28,617 bases of DNA from CAYRVF01 sp964427535. GTDB lineage: Bacteria; Chloroflexota; Ktedonobacteria; Ktedonobacterales; JADMIN01. This document shows positions 1 through 8,309 of the stretch, piece by piece. Under the pieces are notes generated by a model. The model searched no databases and was not told the DNA's origin. It saw nothing but the letters and a program-made list of their open reading frames with translations. The stretch is taken from assembly GCA_964427535.1 (NCBI GenBank), contig CAYRVF010000074.1:1-28617 (forward strand), in the 5' to 3' direction. The position numbers and the translations under genes were made by a program. Position 1 is the stretch's first letter. Each line of letters starts with the position of its first letter.

Positions 1-2
1 AG

Positions 3-326
3 GAGCGCATGATGCGGGTGAGAGACACCATGGAGATCGAGGGACCCAACGGCGAAACGCTGGCGACCGTCAAGAAGGCGCTCATCACCCCCGTACGCGA
101 GCGGTGGACCGTGAAGGTAGGCGCCGGTCCAGACCTGGACATCCAGGGCAACATCCTCGATCACGAGTACACGATAGAAGATGGCCGGCACAAGGTCGCC
201 GAGGTCTCGAAGAAATGGTTCCGCGTAGCCGATACCTATGGCGTCGAGATCGAGCCAGGGCAGAATGACGTGGTGATCCTGGCGGCAACCGTTGCGGTGG
301 ACATGATGGCCCATCCGAGTCGCTGA
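3..326 (+). CDS. LURP-one-related (LOR) family protein, C-terminal part
   Basis: The reading frame is open to the left edge of the window, so the true start lies outside it; only about 107 codons are present, against roughly 160-200 in family members. The visible part matches the second half of bacterial LURP-one-related/Tubby-like proteins: a repeat of short beta strands with the conserved stretches V-K-K-A-L-I-T-P, G-N-I-L-D-H-E-Y and V-S-K-K-W-F-R-V-A-D-T-Y-G-V. The fold is a single-domain beta barrel around a hydrophobic helix; its biochemical role in bacteria is not known. The internal ATG codons at 9 and 12 are not convincing starts, because conserved sequence continues upstream of them. 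The family call is fairly sure; no function is claimed. Confidence 0.8.
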   Translation, partial: ERMMRVRDTMEIEGPNGETLATVKKALITPVRERWTVKVGAGPDLDIQGNILDHEYTIEDGRHKVAEVSKKWFRVADTYGVEIEPGQNDVVILAATVAVDMMAHPSR

Positions 327-612
327 CCCGCTTCCCATGTCGCTCCCGGTATGCCTTTCCGTCCGTAACCGGCGGCAGATGCACAACTCGAGCGCGCGTC
401 CGTCACCAGGCTGGCGCGCGAGTACGCGATAGGACGTGGGCGCTCCCCCGCTGAGCCGGCCGCCACATACCATGCGCGCGGCGTCCGGCCGATGCATGCT
501 CGTCCTGGGTGTGGCGGTGGAAGGGAGCGCCCAGGGTCGTCGTCGGTATTTCAGCCGCGAACCGAGACGTCGCCGCCGTACGCCACCTTCGGTTCAAATC
601 AGGAGTCCGATC
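327..612. other. Intergenic stretch upstream of the first protease
   Basis: A 286-base stretch between the LOR gene and the protease. An open frame runs through part of it in phase with the protease (from 436), but its sequence is Arg/Pro-rich and lacks family similarity, so it is read as 5' leader. A ribosome-binding-like AGGAG lies at 601-605. No clear promoter hexamers or terminator were recognised. Confidence 0.4.
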
Positions 613-1467
613 ATGCAAGACGACAACAGAGGCGCGGCTGCTATCCAATCTTCCGCGCCTGCCGCCGTGTCGCAGCCACAGGAGTCACGGCCTCCATCGA
701 CGACTCAGGCGCCACCACAACAATCGGGAGGCTTCCTCGAACGTCATCTAGCCCTGGTAATCATCGCCGCGCTGGTCGTGCTCGCGCTGGCCGTCCTCAT
801 CGGCGTCTCGGCTGGGCGGGGCACAGCGCCCGAAGATGTGCAGCAGACGACGATCAACACCATCAAAGCGGTGGACCCTTCGGTCGTACAGGTGCAGGGG
901 CGCGGCAGTGGCCCAGGCGCAGGTAGCGTCGGGTCAGGTGAAATCCTCACGTCGAGCGGCTACATCGTCACCAATAGCCATGTCGTGCATGGCCTCTCGT
1001 CCTTCACGGTGCTGCTCTCGACGGGCGCGACGGTCTCCGCGCAGCTCATCGGCGACGTGCCCTCCCAGGATCTGGCCGTGCTCAAGATCAACGCCAGCAA
1101 CCTCAAGCCAATCGCTGTCGGTGATTCCAGCCAGGCGCAGGTCGGCCAGGTCGCCATCGCGATGGGCAGCCCCCTCGGGCTAGAGCAATCGGCCTCGACC
1201 GGCATCGTCAGCGCACTCAACCGCGAGGGCAAAGAGGTCGTGGACGGCAAGACATACACCCTCAAGGGGATGATCCAGACGAGCGCACCGATCAATCCGG
1301 GCAACAGCGGTGGCGCGCTGGTGAACCTGCAGGGCCAACTTGTCGGCATCCCAACCCTTTCTGCCGTGGATCCGACGACGGGGGTCGCGGCCAATGGTAT
1401 TGGCTACGCCATCAGCTCGAACCAGATGGAGACCATCGTCGCCCCATTCATCCCCTCCGGAAGTTGA
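613..1467 (+). CDS. Membrane-anchored trypsin-like serine protease (HtrA/S1C type, no PDZ), copy 1
   Basis: Predicted protein of 284 residues. Residues 1-42 are a Pro/Gln/Ser-rich cytoplasmic tail, about 45-68 a single membrane helix, and the rest an extracytoplasmic chymotrypsin-fold protease. The catalytic triad is visible as His123 (T-N-S-H-V-V), Asp153 (S-Q-D-L-A-V-L) and Ser232 (P-G-N-S-G-G-A-L). The domain stops right after the protease fold, so unlike DegP/HtrA it has no PDZ domain. The ATG at 613 is chosen over the in-frame codon at 436: it has AGGAG at 601-605, and the paralogue at 13009 begins with the same M-Q-D-(D/N). A probable intrinsic terminator follows. The likely role is protein quality control or regulated proteolysis outside the membrane; the substrate is unknown. 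Confidence 0.9.
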   Translation: MQDDNRGAAAIQSSAPAAVSQPQESRPPSTTQAPPQQSGGFLERHLALVIIAALVVLALAVLIGVSAGRGTAPEDVQQTTINTIKAVDPSVVQVQGRGSGPGAGSVGSGEILTSSGYIVTNSHVVHGLSSFTVLLSTGATVSAQLIGDVPSQDLAVLKINASNLKPIAVGDSSQAQVGQVAIAMGSPLGLEQSASTGIVSALNREGKEVVDGKTYTLKGMIQTSAPINPGNSGGALVNLQGQLVGIPTLSAVDPTTGVAANGIGYAISSNQMETIVAPFIPSGS

Positions 1468-1480
1468 TCTGACGACGAGG

Positions 1481-1539
1481 GTCGCATAACCCACGGTTCT
1501 GTGCGCCCCTCTCAGAGGGGAATGCGACGTTTTCGTTTC
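1481..1539 (+). terminator. Probable intrinsic terminator after protease copy 1
   Basis: Outer arms GTCGCAT (1481-1487) and ATGCGAC (1522-1528) enclose a tight inner hairpin CCCCTC-TCA-GAGGGG (1506-1520). The structure is followed by GTTTTCGTTT (1529-1538). It lies 13 bases after the protease stop codon and faces the convergent DUF1622 gene. The T-tract is short and interrupted, so this is probable rather than certain. Confidence 0.6.
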
Positions 1540-1653
1540 CACTTGGCTCGTGCCACGGCGCGGTGCGGTAGACGCCGGTCAGGTTCTGCGCTCCAACCAC
1601 GTCCACATCGCGCTACATCGACGATGCATGGGCGCCCGGAGACAGCGCGACCA

Positions 1654-2022
1654 TCACAGCCCACTCGTATCATCTTCCCCGCTGGTGCCGTGTTGCCAGG
1701 GCCACCTGCCCGTGATTTCCACCTCGAGCGACCAGCTTAAGAACGTCCGGACGAGCACGATGAGAGCGAGCACACCGACGCTCTGTAAGGTCGGCTCAAG
1801 CGCCACCGACCGGATGATGTCGGCCGCGACGAGCACTTCTAGGCTCAGCACGATTGTTCTACCGAGGCCCTGGCGGAGCCCTTGGTAGGTCTTGTATCCC
1901 GGCTGTCGCTGGAGACCCACCACGAGCCGTACCAGCGAGAGCAGTGAGCCGATGATGAGGATAGCGACACCCACGAGCTCAAACGCGGTCTGGCTCCATA
2001 CGATGATCTCGGACGGCTGCAT
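1654..2022 (-). CDS. DUF1622 family small membrane protein
   Basis: Predicted protein of 122 residues with three hydrophobic segments (roughly 15-35, 58-78 and 80-97). The loop P-G-Y-K-T-Y-Q-G-L-R-Q-G-L-G-R between the first and second, and the segment L-E-V-L-V-A-A-D-I-I-R after it, are typical of the DUF1622 family, whose function is unknown. The start at 2022 is chosen over the one seven codons upstream because AGGAGG lies at the right distance (on the minus strand, 7 bases before the ATG). The protein ends in a short polar tail. The gene is single, convergent with the protease and divergent from the MFS exporter. Confidence 0.85.
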   Translation of the reverse strand: MQPSEIIVWSQTAFELVGVAILIIGSLLSLVRLVVGLQRQPGYKTYQGLRQGLGRTIVLSLEVLVAADIIRSVALEPTLQSVGVLALIVLVRTFLSWSLEVEITGRWPWQHGTSGEDDTSGL

Positions 2023-2453
2023 GGAGCGGCCTCCTTCTGCCACCTCGCGAAGATCCAGCCCGCGGGCTGTGCTCGGCGCTGCGTCCTTGGAGCATAGCTT
2101 CTCCCGGCGGCGTCCGCTCCCGGTCCCGCACGCTCGTCTCTGAGGCGTCGTCTCCTCCGTTGTATGTCAACGGCCCTCGGTCCAACCTACTCCGAGAGGC
2201 CGGTTCCCACAGTCAGGCTTTCCCTCCCCCAGCGGCTAGGCACTCGGCTCGAAGCGGCCAGCCCTCCAGCGCAGGACATCCGGAGGTGATGGTCAGGCGG
2301 TGGCTCATTCTCAGGCGGGGGCATCACTCACCGCACGGACTCTCCTCTAGGTGGGTGCCCCAGGGGCAGGCGTGGTCTATGCTCACGCGAGACGCTGTGC
2401 GAGGAGCGCCGAGACCGCCCGAGATGGGAGCCAGAGAAAGGGAGCCATGCGCG
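2023..2453. other. Divergent intergenic region (DUF1622 / MFS exporter)
   Basis: This 431-base stretch must hold the promoters of both flanking genes. An open frame runs through much of it in phase with the MFS gene (from 2160), but the translation is low-complexity and unlike any transporter N-terminus. A perfect inverted repeat TGCCCC-A-GGGGCA sits at 2356-2368, about 85 bases before the MFS start, and could be a regulator site. No convincing -35/-10 pair was recognised. Confidence 0.4.
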
Positions 2454-3992
2454 ATGGAAAACAACATGGACGCCTACCGCCCCGCTCCATCCAATCCGGC
2501 GCCGCCCACTACCGCTCCATCAGGAGTCGCGATGGCGGCGGCATCGTCGGCGATCGTGCTGCCGCTCGCGCTGGCCCAGTTTATCTGCAGCTTCTCCGGC
2601 TCGGCCATGAACGTGGCCATCAGCAACATCGCGCATGACTTGGGCACGACAGTGACGGGTGTCCAGACGGCCATCACGTTCTTCACCCTCACGATGGCCG
2701 CGCTGATGATCCCTGGAAGCAAGCTGACGGATATTTGGGGCCGTAAGTTCTGCCTCATCCTTGGCCTCGGGGTATATGGGCTCGGCGGCCTTGTCGCGGC
2801 GGTCGCGCCGACCATCGGTATCTTCACGTTAGGCTATTCCATCGGTGAAGGCATTGGCTCCGCACTCCTGATTCCGCCCGTCTATATCCTGATCACCGTC
2901 TCCTTCGCCGATCTCCCCTCGCGCGCTCGATCGTTCGGCATCGTCAGCGGGGCCGGGGGAATCGGCGCAGCGACGGGGCCACTCATCGGCGGCATCATCA
3001 CGACCTCGATCAGTTGGCGCGCCACGTTCCTCCTCGAAGTGCTGGTCGTCGCGGTCATCGCCGTGCTTAGCCGCCGCATCGCCGACCACGGCGTCCAGGG
3101 CGCCAAACCACACTTCGACTTCCTCGGGGCCGTACTCTCGGCGTTCGGGCTGTTCTTCATCGTGTTCGGCATCCTGCAAACCAGCACCTATGGGTGGCTG
3201 ACGGCGAAAGCCGACGTCGTCATCGGCAACGCGGTTATCATCCCGAAGGGCGGCATCTCGCCGCTGTGGCCGTTGGTGATCATCGGCGCCCTCTTCTTGC
3301 TGGCGTTCTTCTGGCACATACGGTCGGATGAGCGCTCCGGCAAGGAACCCCTCCTGCACTCCAGGCTCTTCCGCAACCGTGTCTCCAATCTGGGGCTCGT
3401 CACACAGTGCATCCAGTGGCTCATCATCCAGGGCACCTTCTTCGTCTTGTCCGTCTACCTGCAGACTGTGCGCAACTACAACGCCATCGAGACGGGGCTG
3501 CTGCTCACGCCCGCCACCATTGGCATCCTGCTCACCTCGGCTCTCGCGGGCAGGTTCGCCAGGCGGCGCCCGCAAAAGCTGCTCATCGAGGTCGGCTTCA
3601 TCGCCGCTATCGTCGGCATTGTCCTGCTGATCTTGCTGGGCCGCGGCAACAGCAACGTCCTCGCCCTCATCCCCGGCCTGTTGTTGATTGGCATGGGCGT
3701 GGGCATCATGCTGACCTCGTCGGTCAACGTCGTCCAGTCGGCATGGCCCGAGAAGGACCAGGGCGAGATCTCGGGCCTGTCGCGCAGTGTCTCGAATCTC
3801 GGCTCCTCGTTCGGCACGTCCATCGCCGGCTCGGTGATCGTGTCGAGCGTGCTCGTGGGCAGTAAGAATTATGCTCTGGCGCTGATTATCATGGCTGTCT
3901 TCGCCGGTATTGGCCTGCTCGCGGCAGTACTCCTTCCCTCCAAGGGGGTCGTGTCGCAACCGACCCAGCAGGTGTCGTCCCAGCCGAGCTAG
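2454..3992 (+). CDS. MFS drug/solute exporter, DHA2 (EmrB/QacA-like) family
   Basis: Predicted inner-membrane protein of 512 residues with about 14 membrane segments, the usual size for the 14-TM DHA2 drug:H+ antiporters. Motif A appears at residues 88-98 (G-S-K-L-T-D-I-W-G-R-K) in the loop after TM2, and the antiporter motif C at about 166-180 (S-G-A-G-G-I-G-A-A-T-G-P-L-I-G). The first 30 residues are a polar Pro-rich tail. The start at 2454 is chosen because a GGGAG sequence lies about 9 bases upstream and transporter similarity begins soon after; the open frame to 2160 carries no similarity. The protein probably exports hydrophobic or toxic compounds using the proton gradient. The substrate cannot be told, and no TetR/MarR regulator gene lies next to it. 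Confidence 0.9.
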   Translation: MENNMDAYRPAPSNPAPPTTAPSGVAMAAASSAIVLPLALAQFICSFSGSAMNVAISNIAHDLGTTVTGVQTAITFFTLTMAALMIPGSKLTDIWGRKFCLILGLGVYGLGGLVAAVAPTIGIFTLGYSIGEGIGSALLIPPVYILITVSFADLPSRARSFGIVSGAGGIGAATGPLIGGIITTSISWRATFLLEVLVVAVIAVLSRRIADHGVQGAKPHFDFLGAVLSAFGLFFIVFGILQTSTYGWLTAKADVVIGNAVIIPKGGISPLWPLVIIGALFLLAFFWHIRSDERSGKEPLLHSRLFRNRVSNLGLVTQCIQWLIIQGTFFVLSVYLQTVRNYNAIETGLLLTPATIGILLTSALAGRFARRRPQKLLIEVGFIAAIVGIVLLILLGRGNSNVLALIPGLLLIGMGVGIMLTSSVNVVQSAWPEKDQGEISGLSRSVSNLGSSFGTSIAGSVIVSSVLVGSKNYALALIIMAVFAGIGLLAAVLLPSKGVVSQPTQQVSSQPS

Positions 3993-4365
3993 CCTGCGGG
4001 AGACTCGGCGTGCGGGAGTCTGCCCGACAGCCACGGGCATGCACGCCCGCGAGCAGGTCGACATCGCCGAAGGATAACCGACGCCAGCGATACCCCGTGC
4101 GCGGCGAGCGGTTGCGCGCACTCTTCCTACGGTGAGGTCCGCACTCTCCTTTCCGTTGGGGCGAGACTGGCCCGTCATTCTCGCTATGCGAGTGGTGCGT
4201 GGACGCCAGCGACACGGCTATATACGGATGACGGGCGGTGTTCCTCATCCTTCGCCACGTCTGGAGGAGAAATCACCTCCCACCGCGCGCCGCAGTCAGT
4301 GAGGACGCCTATTCGGGCGAAAGAACCCCGCAGTCCGCCAGAGCGGCGGAAAAGGAGACAGAGGA
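3993..4365. other. Intergenic stretch between MFS and DUF1269 genes
   Basis: A 373-base stretch with no supported gene. Just after the MFS stop is a pair of near-direct repeats, TGCGGGAGACT and TGCGGGAGTCT, and a weak hairpin GCCCG-N7-CGGGC, but no T-tract. A TATATA element near 4220 could be a -10 box for the DUF1269 gene; no matching -35 was found. Confidence 0.35.
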
Positions 4366-5064
4366 ATGAGCCAGCAGAGCGATGTACCAGTCGAGGTCGT
4401 TGTCGCGGCATTCGATAGCGAGAAGGGAGCCGAAGATGCTCTGCACGCCCTCAAGGAGATACGGAAAGAGGGGCTGATCGACATCGAGAATGCTGCCGTC
4501 CTCTGGAAGGATGACAAAGGCAAGCTCCGCTTCAAGGAAACCGCCGATATGCGCGGCGGCAGGGGCGCGGTGGTAGGCGGCGTCGTGGGCGGCGTGGTCG
4601 GGCTGATCTTCCCGCCATCGATGCTGGCGACCGCTGCGGTTGGTGCGGCGATTGGCGGGCTGTCGGCGAGGCTCCGGGACTCGGGCTTCCCTGACGAGCG
4701 CCTGCGGCAGGTGGGCGAGGGCCTCAAGCCCAACACGTCGGCACTGATCGCGGTGATCGACCATGTGTGGGTGCTGCAGGTGGAAGAGGAGCTCAGGAAG
4801 TACGGCGCGGACGTGATTACCGAGGCGGTGCGAGCGGATATCGCCGCACAACTCGAGTCAGAGGCACCGGTTCCTGTGCCGGTCAGCAGCGAGGGCGCCG
4901 CCATGAGTGACACGGCACCCGCACAGGCGTCGACAACGTCACCCGAGATGCCAGCGCAAGCGTCGACGATGACACCCGAGACACCAATGCAAGCGCCGTC
5001 ATCAGCAACCGAGACGCCGCCACCCGACACCTCCACTGGCGGAACGACGACGAGCCCTGCCTAG
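4366..5064 (+). CDS. DUF1269 domain protein with Thr/Pro-rich tail
   Basis: Predicted protein of 232 residues. Residues 9-60 form an alpha/beta half (V-V-V-A-A-F-D-S-E-K-G-A-E-D-A-L), followed by a Gly-rich hydrophobic hairpin (about 65-105, G-G-V-V-G-G-V-V-G) and a second alpha/beta half ending near residue 165. This is the layout of DUF1269 proteins, which are often found with general stress genes; the biochemical function is unknown. The last 65 residues are a low-complexity Ala/Pro/Thr/Ser tail with repeats such as Q-A-S-T-(T/M)-(S/T)-P-E. AAAAGGAG lies 8-15 bases before the ATG. The gene stands alone, 122 bases before the hydrogenase operon. The Gly-rich segment may associate with the membrane. 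Confidence 0.85.
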   Translation: MSQQSDVPVEVVVAAFDSEKGAEDALHALKEIRKEGLIDIENAAVLWKDDKGKLRFKETADMRGGRGAVVGGVVGGVVGLIFPPSMLATAAVGAAIGGLSARLRDSGFPDERLRQVGEGLKPNTSALIAVIDHVWVLQVEEELRKYGADVITEAVRADIAAQLESEAPVPVPVSSEGAAMSDTAPAQASTTSPEMPAQASTMTPETPMQAPSSATETPPPDTSTGGTTTSPA

Positions 5065-5186
5065 CCGCCGGGGATGCCTGGCGCTGCACTCGCCATGCAC
5101 ACTCTGGCGGACTACAGCGGCAGGCGACGCCCTAATCGACAGTGTCCGGGGTACCAGATGGTGCCCACGAGAAGGTGACCAGAGCC

Positions 5187-7007
5187 ATGCGGAGTAGCCG
5201 GGAGTCACGGATTCGCCGCACCGTTGAGCAGGTGGGTCGCGATCGCGTCCACCTGCTCTCCATCCTGCAGGCGGTTCAGCTCCAGGAACGGAGCATCTCC
5301 GAGGAGGCGATCACCACTATCGCCTCTGTGCTGAGTATCCCCCATGTCGAGGTCGAGGACACCGTCAGCTTCTATGCGTTCTTCGAGCGCGACGCTGGCG
5401 CGGACGTGACCATTCGGCTGTCAACCTGCCCGATGTGTTCTTCGCCACACGGCAATGAGGTCGCGGACGCGTTCGCCACAGCCCTGGGCATCTCGTTCGG
5501 AGAGGCCACCCCAGACGGCAAGATCGCGCTGAAGCGAACCAGTTGCATCGGCATGTGCGACCAGGGAGCGGCCGCCTTGATCAATGGCACCGTCTTCACC
5601 CGTATCCTTCCATCTGATGTGACAGGCATCGCCCGGGCGCTTGTGGGACCGGCGCGTAAGATGATGCCGCAGTTTCCCGCTCCAGATGCCGGAGCGAAGT
5701 TCTCGCCGCATGCGCAGGTGGAGTCGAGCTTACGGCAGCCCGGCCCGGTGCTGTTTCAGCCGGTGATTCGTGGCCGGAGCCTGTGGAAGGCGCTGACCAT
5801 GTCGCCCGATGAGGTCATCGCGGAGGTTGCCACCTCGGGCCTGCGTGGACGTGGGGGAGCTGGATTCCCGACAGCCACCAAGTGGAAGGCGACACGCAAC
5901 TCTACCGGCGGCCAGGCACGCTATGTCATCTGCAACGCCGACGAGGGCGAACCGGGCACCTTCAAAGACCGGGTGTTGCTGACCGAGATGCCCGATCTGG
6001 TGTTCGAGGGCATGACGATCGCCGGCTATGCGCTCGGGGCTGCCGAAGGCATTGTGTACCTGCGCGCCGAGTACGCCTATCTGTGGGAGCACCTGCAGCA
6101 AGTGCTGGCACATCGCCGGGCGCTCGGGCTGCTGGGCAAACACGTCTGCGGCGACGAGGACTTCGACTTCGACATCCGGTTGCAGCTTGGCGCGGGCGCG
6201 TACATCTGCGGCGAGGAATCGGCGCTGATTGAGTCGCTTGAAGGCAAGCGCGGCGCCCCACGCGACAGGCCGCCCTTCCCCGTCGATCACGGCTACCTGG
6301 GCCAGCCGACCGCAGTGAATAACGTGGAGACGTACGCCTGTGCCGCGCGGATTGTGGAGCACGGTGGCAAGTGGTTCAGCCACTACGGCACCAAGCAATC
6401 CACCGGCACGAAGCTGATGAGCGTCGCGGGAGATTGCGAGCGGCCGGGTGTCTACGAAGTCCCCTTCGGCATCTCGGTCAGCGAGTTGTTGGATCTGGTC
6501 GGCGGCGAGGATGCGCAAGCTGTGCAAGTGGGCGGGCCATCGGGAGCTTGCGTGGCGCCCAAGGACTACGGCCGCCAGATCTGCTACGAGGACCTGAGCA
6601 CCGGAGGCTCAACGATGGTGTTTGGGCCACAGCGCAACCTGCTACAGGTCATTCACAACTTCCAGGAGTTCTTCGCGGAAGAGTCGTGTGGGTGGTGTGC
6701 GCCGTGTCGCGTAGGCACCGCGCTACTCAAGGTCAATCTGGAGAAGATCTTGAACGGTCGCGGCACTGCCAGCGATCTGCGCCAGATGGTCTCTCTGGCC
6801 GACACTGTGATGCGCATGAGCCGCTGCGGGCTGGGCAAGACCGCGGGCAACCCCATCGTGACCACCGTCCGCGATTTTCCCGAGCTGTACGAGTCGGTGA
6901 TCCAGCCAGACGAGTTCATCCCACGAGTGAGTCTTGAGGAAGCCGAGGCCGTTGCGCGAGTGGTGCAAGCGCGCCAATCGGTGCCAGCGGAGGCGTACCA
7001 TGCGTGA
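5187..7007 (+). CDS. hoxF: NAD-reducing hydrogenase diaphorase subunit HoxF (HoxE-HoxF fusion)
   Basis: A cytoplasmic flavoprotein of 606 residues that exchanges electrons between NAD(H) and the hydrogenase module. The N-terminal 150 residues are a NuoE/HoxE-like thioredoxin-fold domain with C81-x2-C84 and C120-x3-C124. The rest is NuoF-like: an FMN-binding G-R-G-G-A-G-F at 221-227, an NAD-binding loop G-A-G-A-Y-I-C-G-E-E-S at 335-345, and a [4Fe-4S] site C501, C504, C507 and C547. Length and fusion match the HoxF of Cupriavidus necator (about 602 residues) rather than the split HoxE/HoxF of cyanobacteria. The ATG at 5187 has AAGGTGA upstream; a GTG 15 codons earlier is less likely. The gene overlaps hoxU by 8 bases. 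The first cysteine pair has C-x2-C spacing instead of the C-x4-C usual in NuoE. Confidence 0.95.
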   Translation: MRSSRESRIRRTVEQVGRDRVHLLSILQAVQLQERSISEEAITTIASVLSIPHVEVEDTVSFYAFFERDAGADVTIRLSTCPMCSSPHGNEVADAFATALGISFGEATPDGKIALKRTSCIGMCDQGAAALINGTVFTRILPSDVTGIARALVGPARKMMPQFPAPDAGAKFSPHAQVESSLRQPGPVLFQPVIRGRSLWKALTMSPDEVIAEVATSGLRGRGGAGFPTATKWKATRNSTGGQARYVICNADEGEPGTFKDRVLLTEMPDLVFEGMTIAGYALGAAEGIVYLRAEYAYLWEHLQQVLAHRRALGLLGKHVCGDEDFDFDIRLQLGAGAYICGEESALIESLEGKRGAPRDRPPFPVDHGYLGQPTAVNNVETYACAARIVEHGGKWFSHYGTKQSTGTKLMSVAGDCERPGVYEVPFGISVSELLDLVGGEDAQAVQVGGPSGACVAPKDYGRQICYEDLSTGGSTMVFGPQRNLLQVIHNFQEFFAEESCGWCAPCRVGTALLKVNLEKILNGRGTASDLRQMVSLADTVMRMSRCGLGKTAGNPIVTTVRDFPELYESVIQPDEFIPRVSLEEAEAVARVVQARQSVPAEAYHA

Positions 7008-7740
7008 TAAGGTGCTGAGGCTCACGGTGGACAGCGTCGAGATCGAGGCGACTCCCGGCCAGACCATCATCCAGGCGTGCGACGACGCGGGTATCTACAT
7101 CCCGCGTCTGTGCTATCGCCCCGAGCTGCCACCAGGCGGCCAGTGCCGCGTCTGCAGCGTGAGCGTCAACGGACGCATCGTCGGGGCCTGCCACACGCCA
7201 GTCACCGACGGCATGACCGTAGACAACGAGACACCCGCCTTGACCGCGGACCGGCAGGCCATCATCGAGATGCTTTTTGTCTCAGGCAATCATCGTTGCC
7301 CAGAGTGCGAGAAGAGCGGCGACTGCGACTTGCAGGCGCTGGCCTACCGCCTCGACCTCCTGGCCCCGACGCTGCCCTACCTCGAACCGACGCACGGCAT
7401 CGACGCGACGCACCCCGACGTCTACATCGACCGTGATCGCTGTATCCTGTGCGGACTCTGCGTCCGCGCGTCGGAAACGCTCGACGGCAAGTCAGTCTTC
7501 GGCTTCAAGGGGCGCGGCAGCGATATGCAACTCGCGGTGAACTCGGAGGACGGGCTCGGCGCTACGGATCTGGAGCTCGCGGATCAGGCCGCGCACATTT
7601 GCCCGGTTGGCGCCCTGGTTATCAAGCGGACGGGCGACCTCACCCCCTGGGGGCAGCGCAAGTACGACCGTGAGCCGATCGGCGCCGACATCGAGGCCAG
7701 GCACAGGCCGCGCTCCGGGAGCCCGCCGGAGCAGCGCTAG
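7000..7740 (+). CDS. hoxU: NAD-reducing hydrogenase diaphorase subunit HoxU
   Basis: Predicted protein of 246 residues, an iron-sulfur relay between the HoxF flavin and HoxY. It resembles the N-terminal part of NuoG. A plant-type [2Fe-2S] domain is seen at residues 1-75 (C38, C49, C52, C64). The H98-x-C100-x2-C103-x5-C109 motif (G-N-H-R-C-P-E-C) binds a [4Fe-4S] cluster, and C148, C151, C154 and C201 bind another. The start at 7000 overlaps the hoxF stop by 8 bases, with GGAGG just upstream; an in-frame start at 6934 would add only hoxF-overlapping, unrelated residues. The tail after residue 225 is polar and Arg/Pro-rich. Overlap and order suggest translational coupling with hoxF. Confidence 0.95.
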   Translation: MRDKVLRLTVDSVEIEATPGQTIIQACDDAGIYIPRLCYRPELPPGGQCRVCSVSVNGRIVGACHTPVTDGMTVDNETPALTADRQAIIEMLFVSGNHRCPECEKSGDCDLQALAYRLDLLAPTLPYLEPTHGIDATHPDVYIDRDRCILCGLCVRASETLDGKSVFGFKGRGSDMQLAVNSEDGLGATDLELADQAAHICPVGALVIKRTGDLTPWGQRKYDREPIGADIEARHRPRSGSPPEQR

Positions 7741-7753
7741 ACTGGAGACGCCC

Positions 7754-8293
7754 GTGAAGCCCAAACTCGCGACCGCCGCTCTGGCTGGGTGCTTCGGTTG
7801 CCACATGTCGTTTCTCGATATCGACGAGCGGCTGCTGGAGTTGGTGGAGCTCGTCGATCTGGATCGGTCCCCGCTCGACGACAAGAAACGCTTCGACAGC
7901 CCGGTGGACATCGGCCTGATCGAAGGCGGCTGCGCCAACGAGGACAACGTCCGTGTCCTGCGGGAGTTCCGCGAGCACTGCACAACGCTGGTCTCGGTGG
8001 GAGCATGCGCCATCACCGGCGGCGTGCCGTCTATGCGCAACATGATCCCGCTGCGCGCCTGCCTTGAGGAAGCCTACCTGTCTGGCCCGACGGTCGAGGG
8101 GAGCGGCGTCATCCCCAATGACGAGGACCTGCCACTGCTACTCGACAGAGTCTACCCGGTCCATGAGTTCGTCAAGATCGACTACTTTCTGCCGGGCTGC
8201 CCGCCATCCGCCGACGCCATCTGGACGGCACTGAACGCGCTCCTCGCGGGCCACGCGCCAGATTATCCCTATCTGTTGAGGAAGTTCGACTAG
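7754..8293 (+). CDS. hoxY: NAD-reducing hydrogenase small subunit HoxY
   Basis: Predicted protein of 179 residues, the electron-transferring small subunit of the hydrogenase heterodimer; it carries the [4Fe-4S] cluster next to the NiFe site. The expected cysteines are present: C13 and C16 (A-G-C-F-G-C-H-M-S-F), C85 (S-V-G-A-C-A) and C149 (L-P-G-C-P-P), with an additional C60 in E-G-G-C. There is no twin-arginine signal, as expected for the short cytoplasmic group 3 small subunits. The start is GTG at 7754, preceded by GGAG at 7744-7747; the longer open frame back to 7607 overlaps hoxU and shows no similarity. It lies 13 bases after hoxU and 16 before hoxH. Confidence 0.95.
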   Translation: MKPKLATAALAGCFGCHMSFLDIDERLLELVELVDLDRSPLDDKKRFDSPVDIGLIEGGCANEDNVRVLREFREHCTTLVSVGACAITGGVPSMRNMIPLRACLEEAYLSGPTVEGSGVIPNDEDLPLLLDRVYPVHEFVKIDYFLPGCPPSADAIWTALNALLAGHAPDYPYLLRKFD

Positions 8294-8309
8294 GACCGGG
8301 AGGAGCCGT

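Noticed and set aside
575..612. tRNA-like GGTTCAAATC (T-loop consensus) before protease copy 1
   Set aside because: The flanking bases do not form a T-stem and no acceptor, D or anticodon arms can be drawn around it.
2829..4178. Long open frame on the minus strand (449 codons)
   Set aside because: It lies antisense to the MFS exporter, is rich in Asp/Arg/Gln without any family pattern, and reflects high GC content at codon positions.
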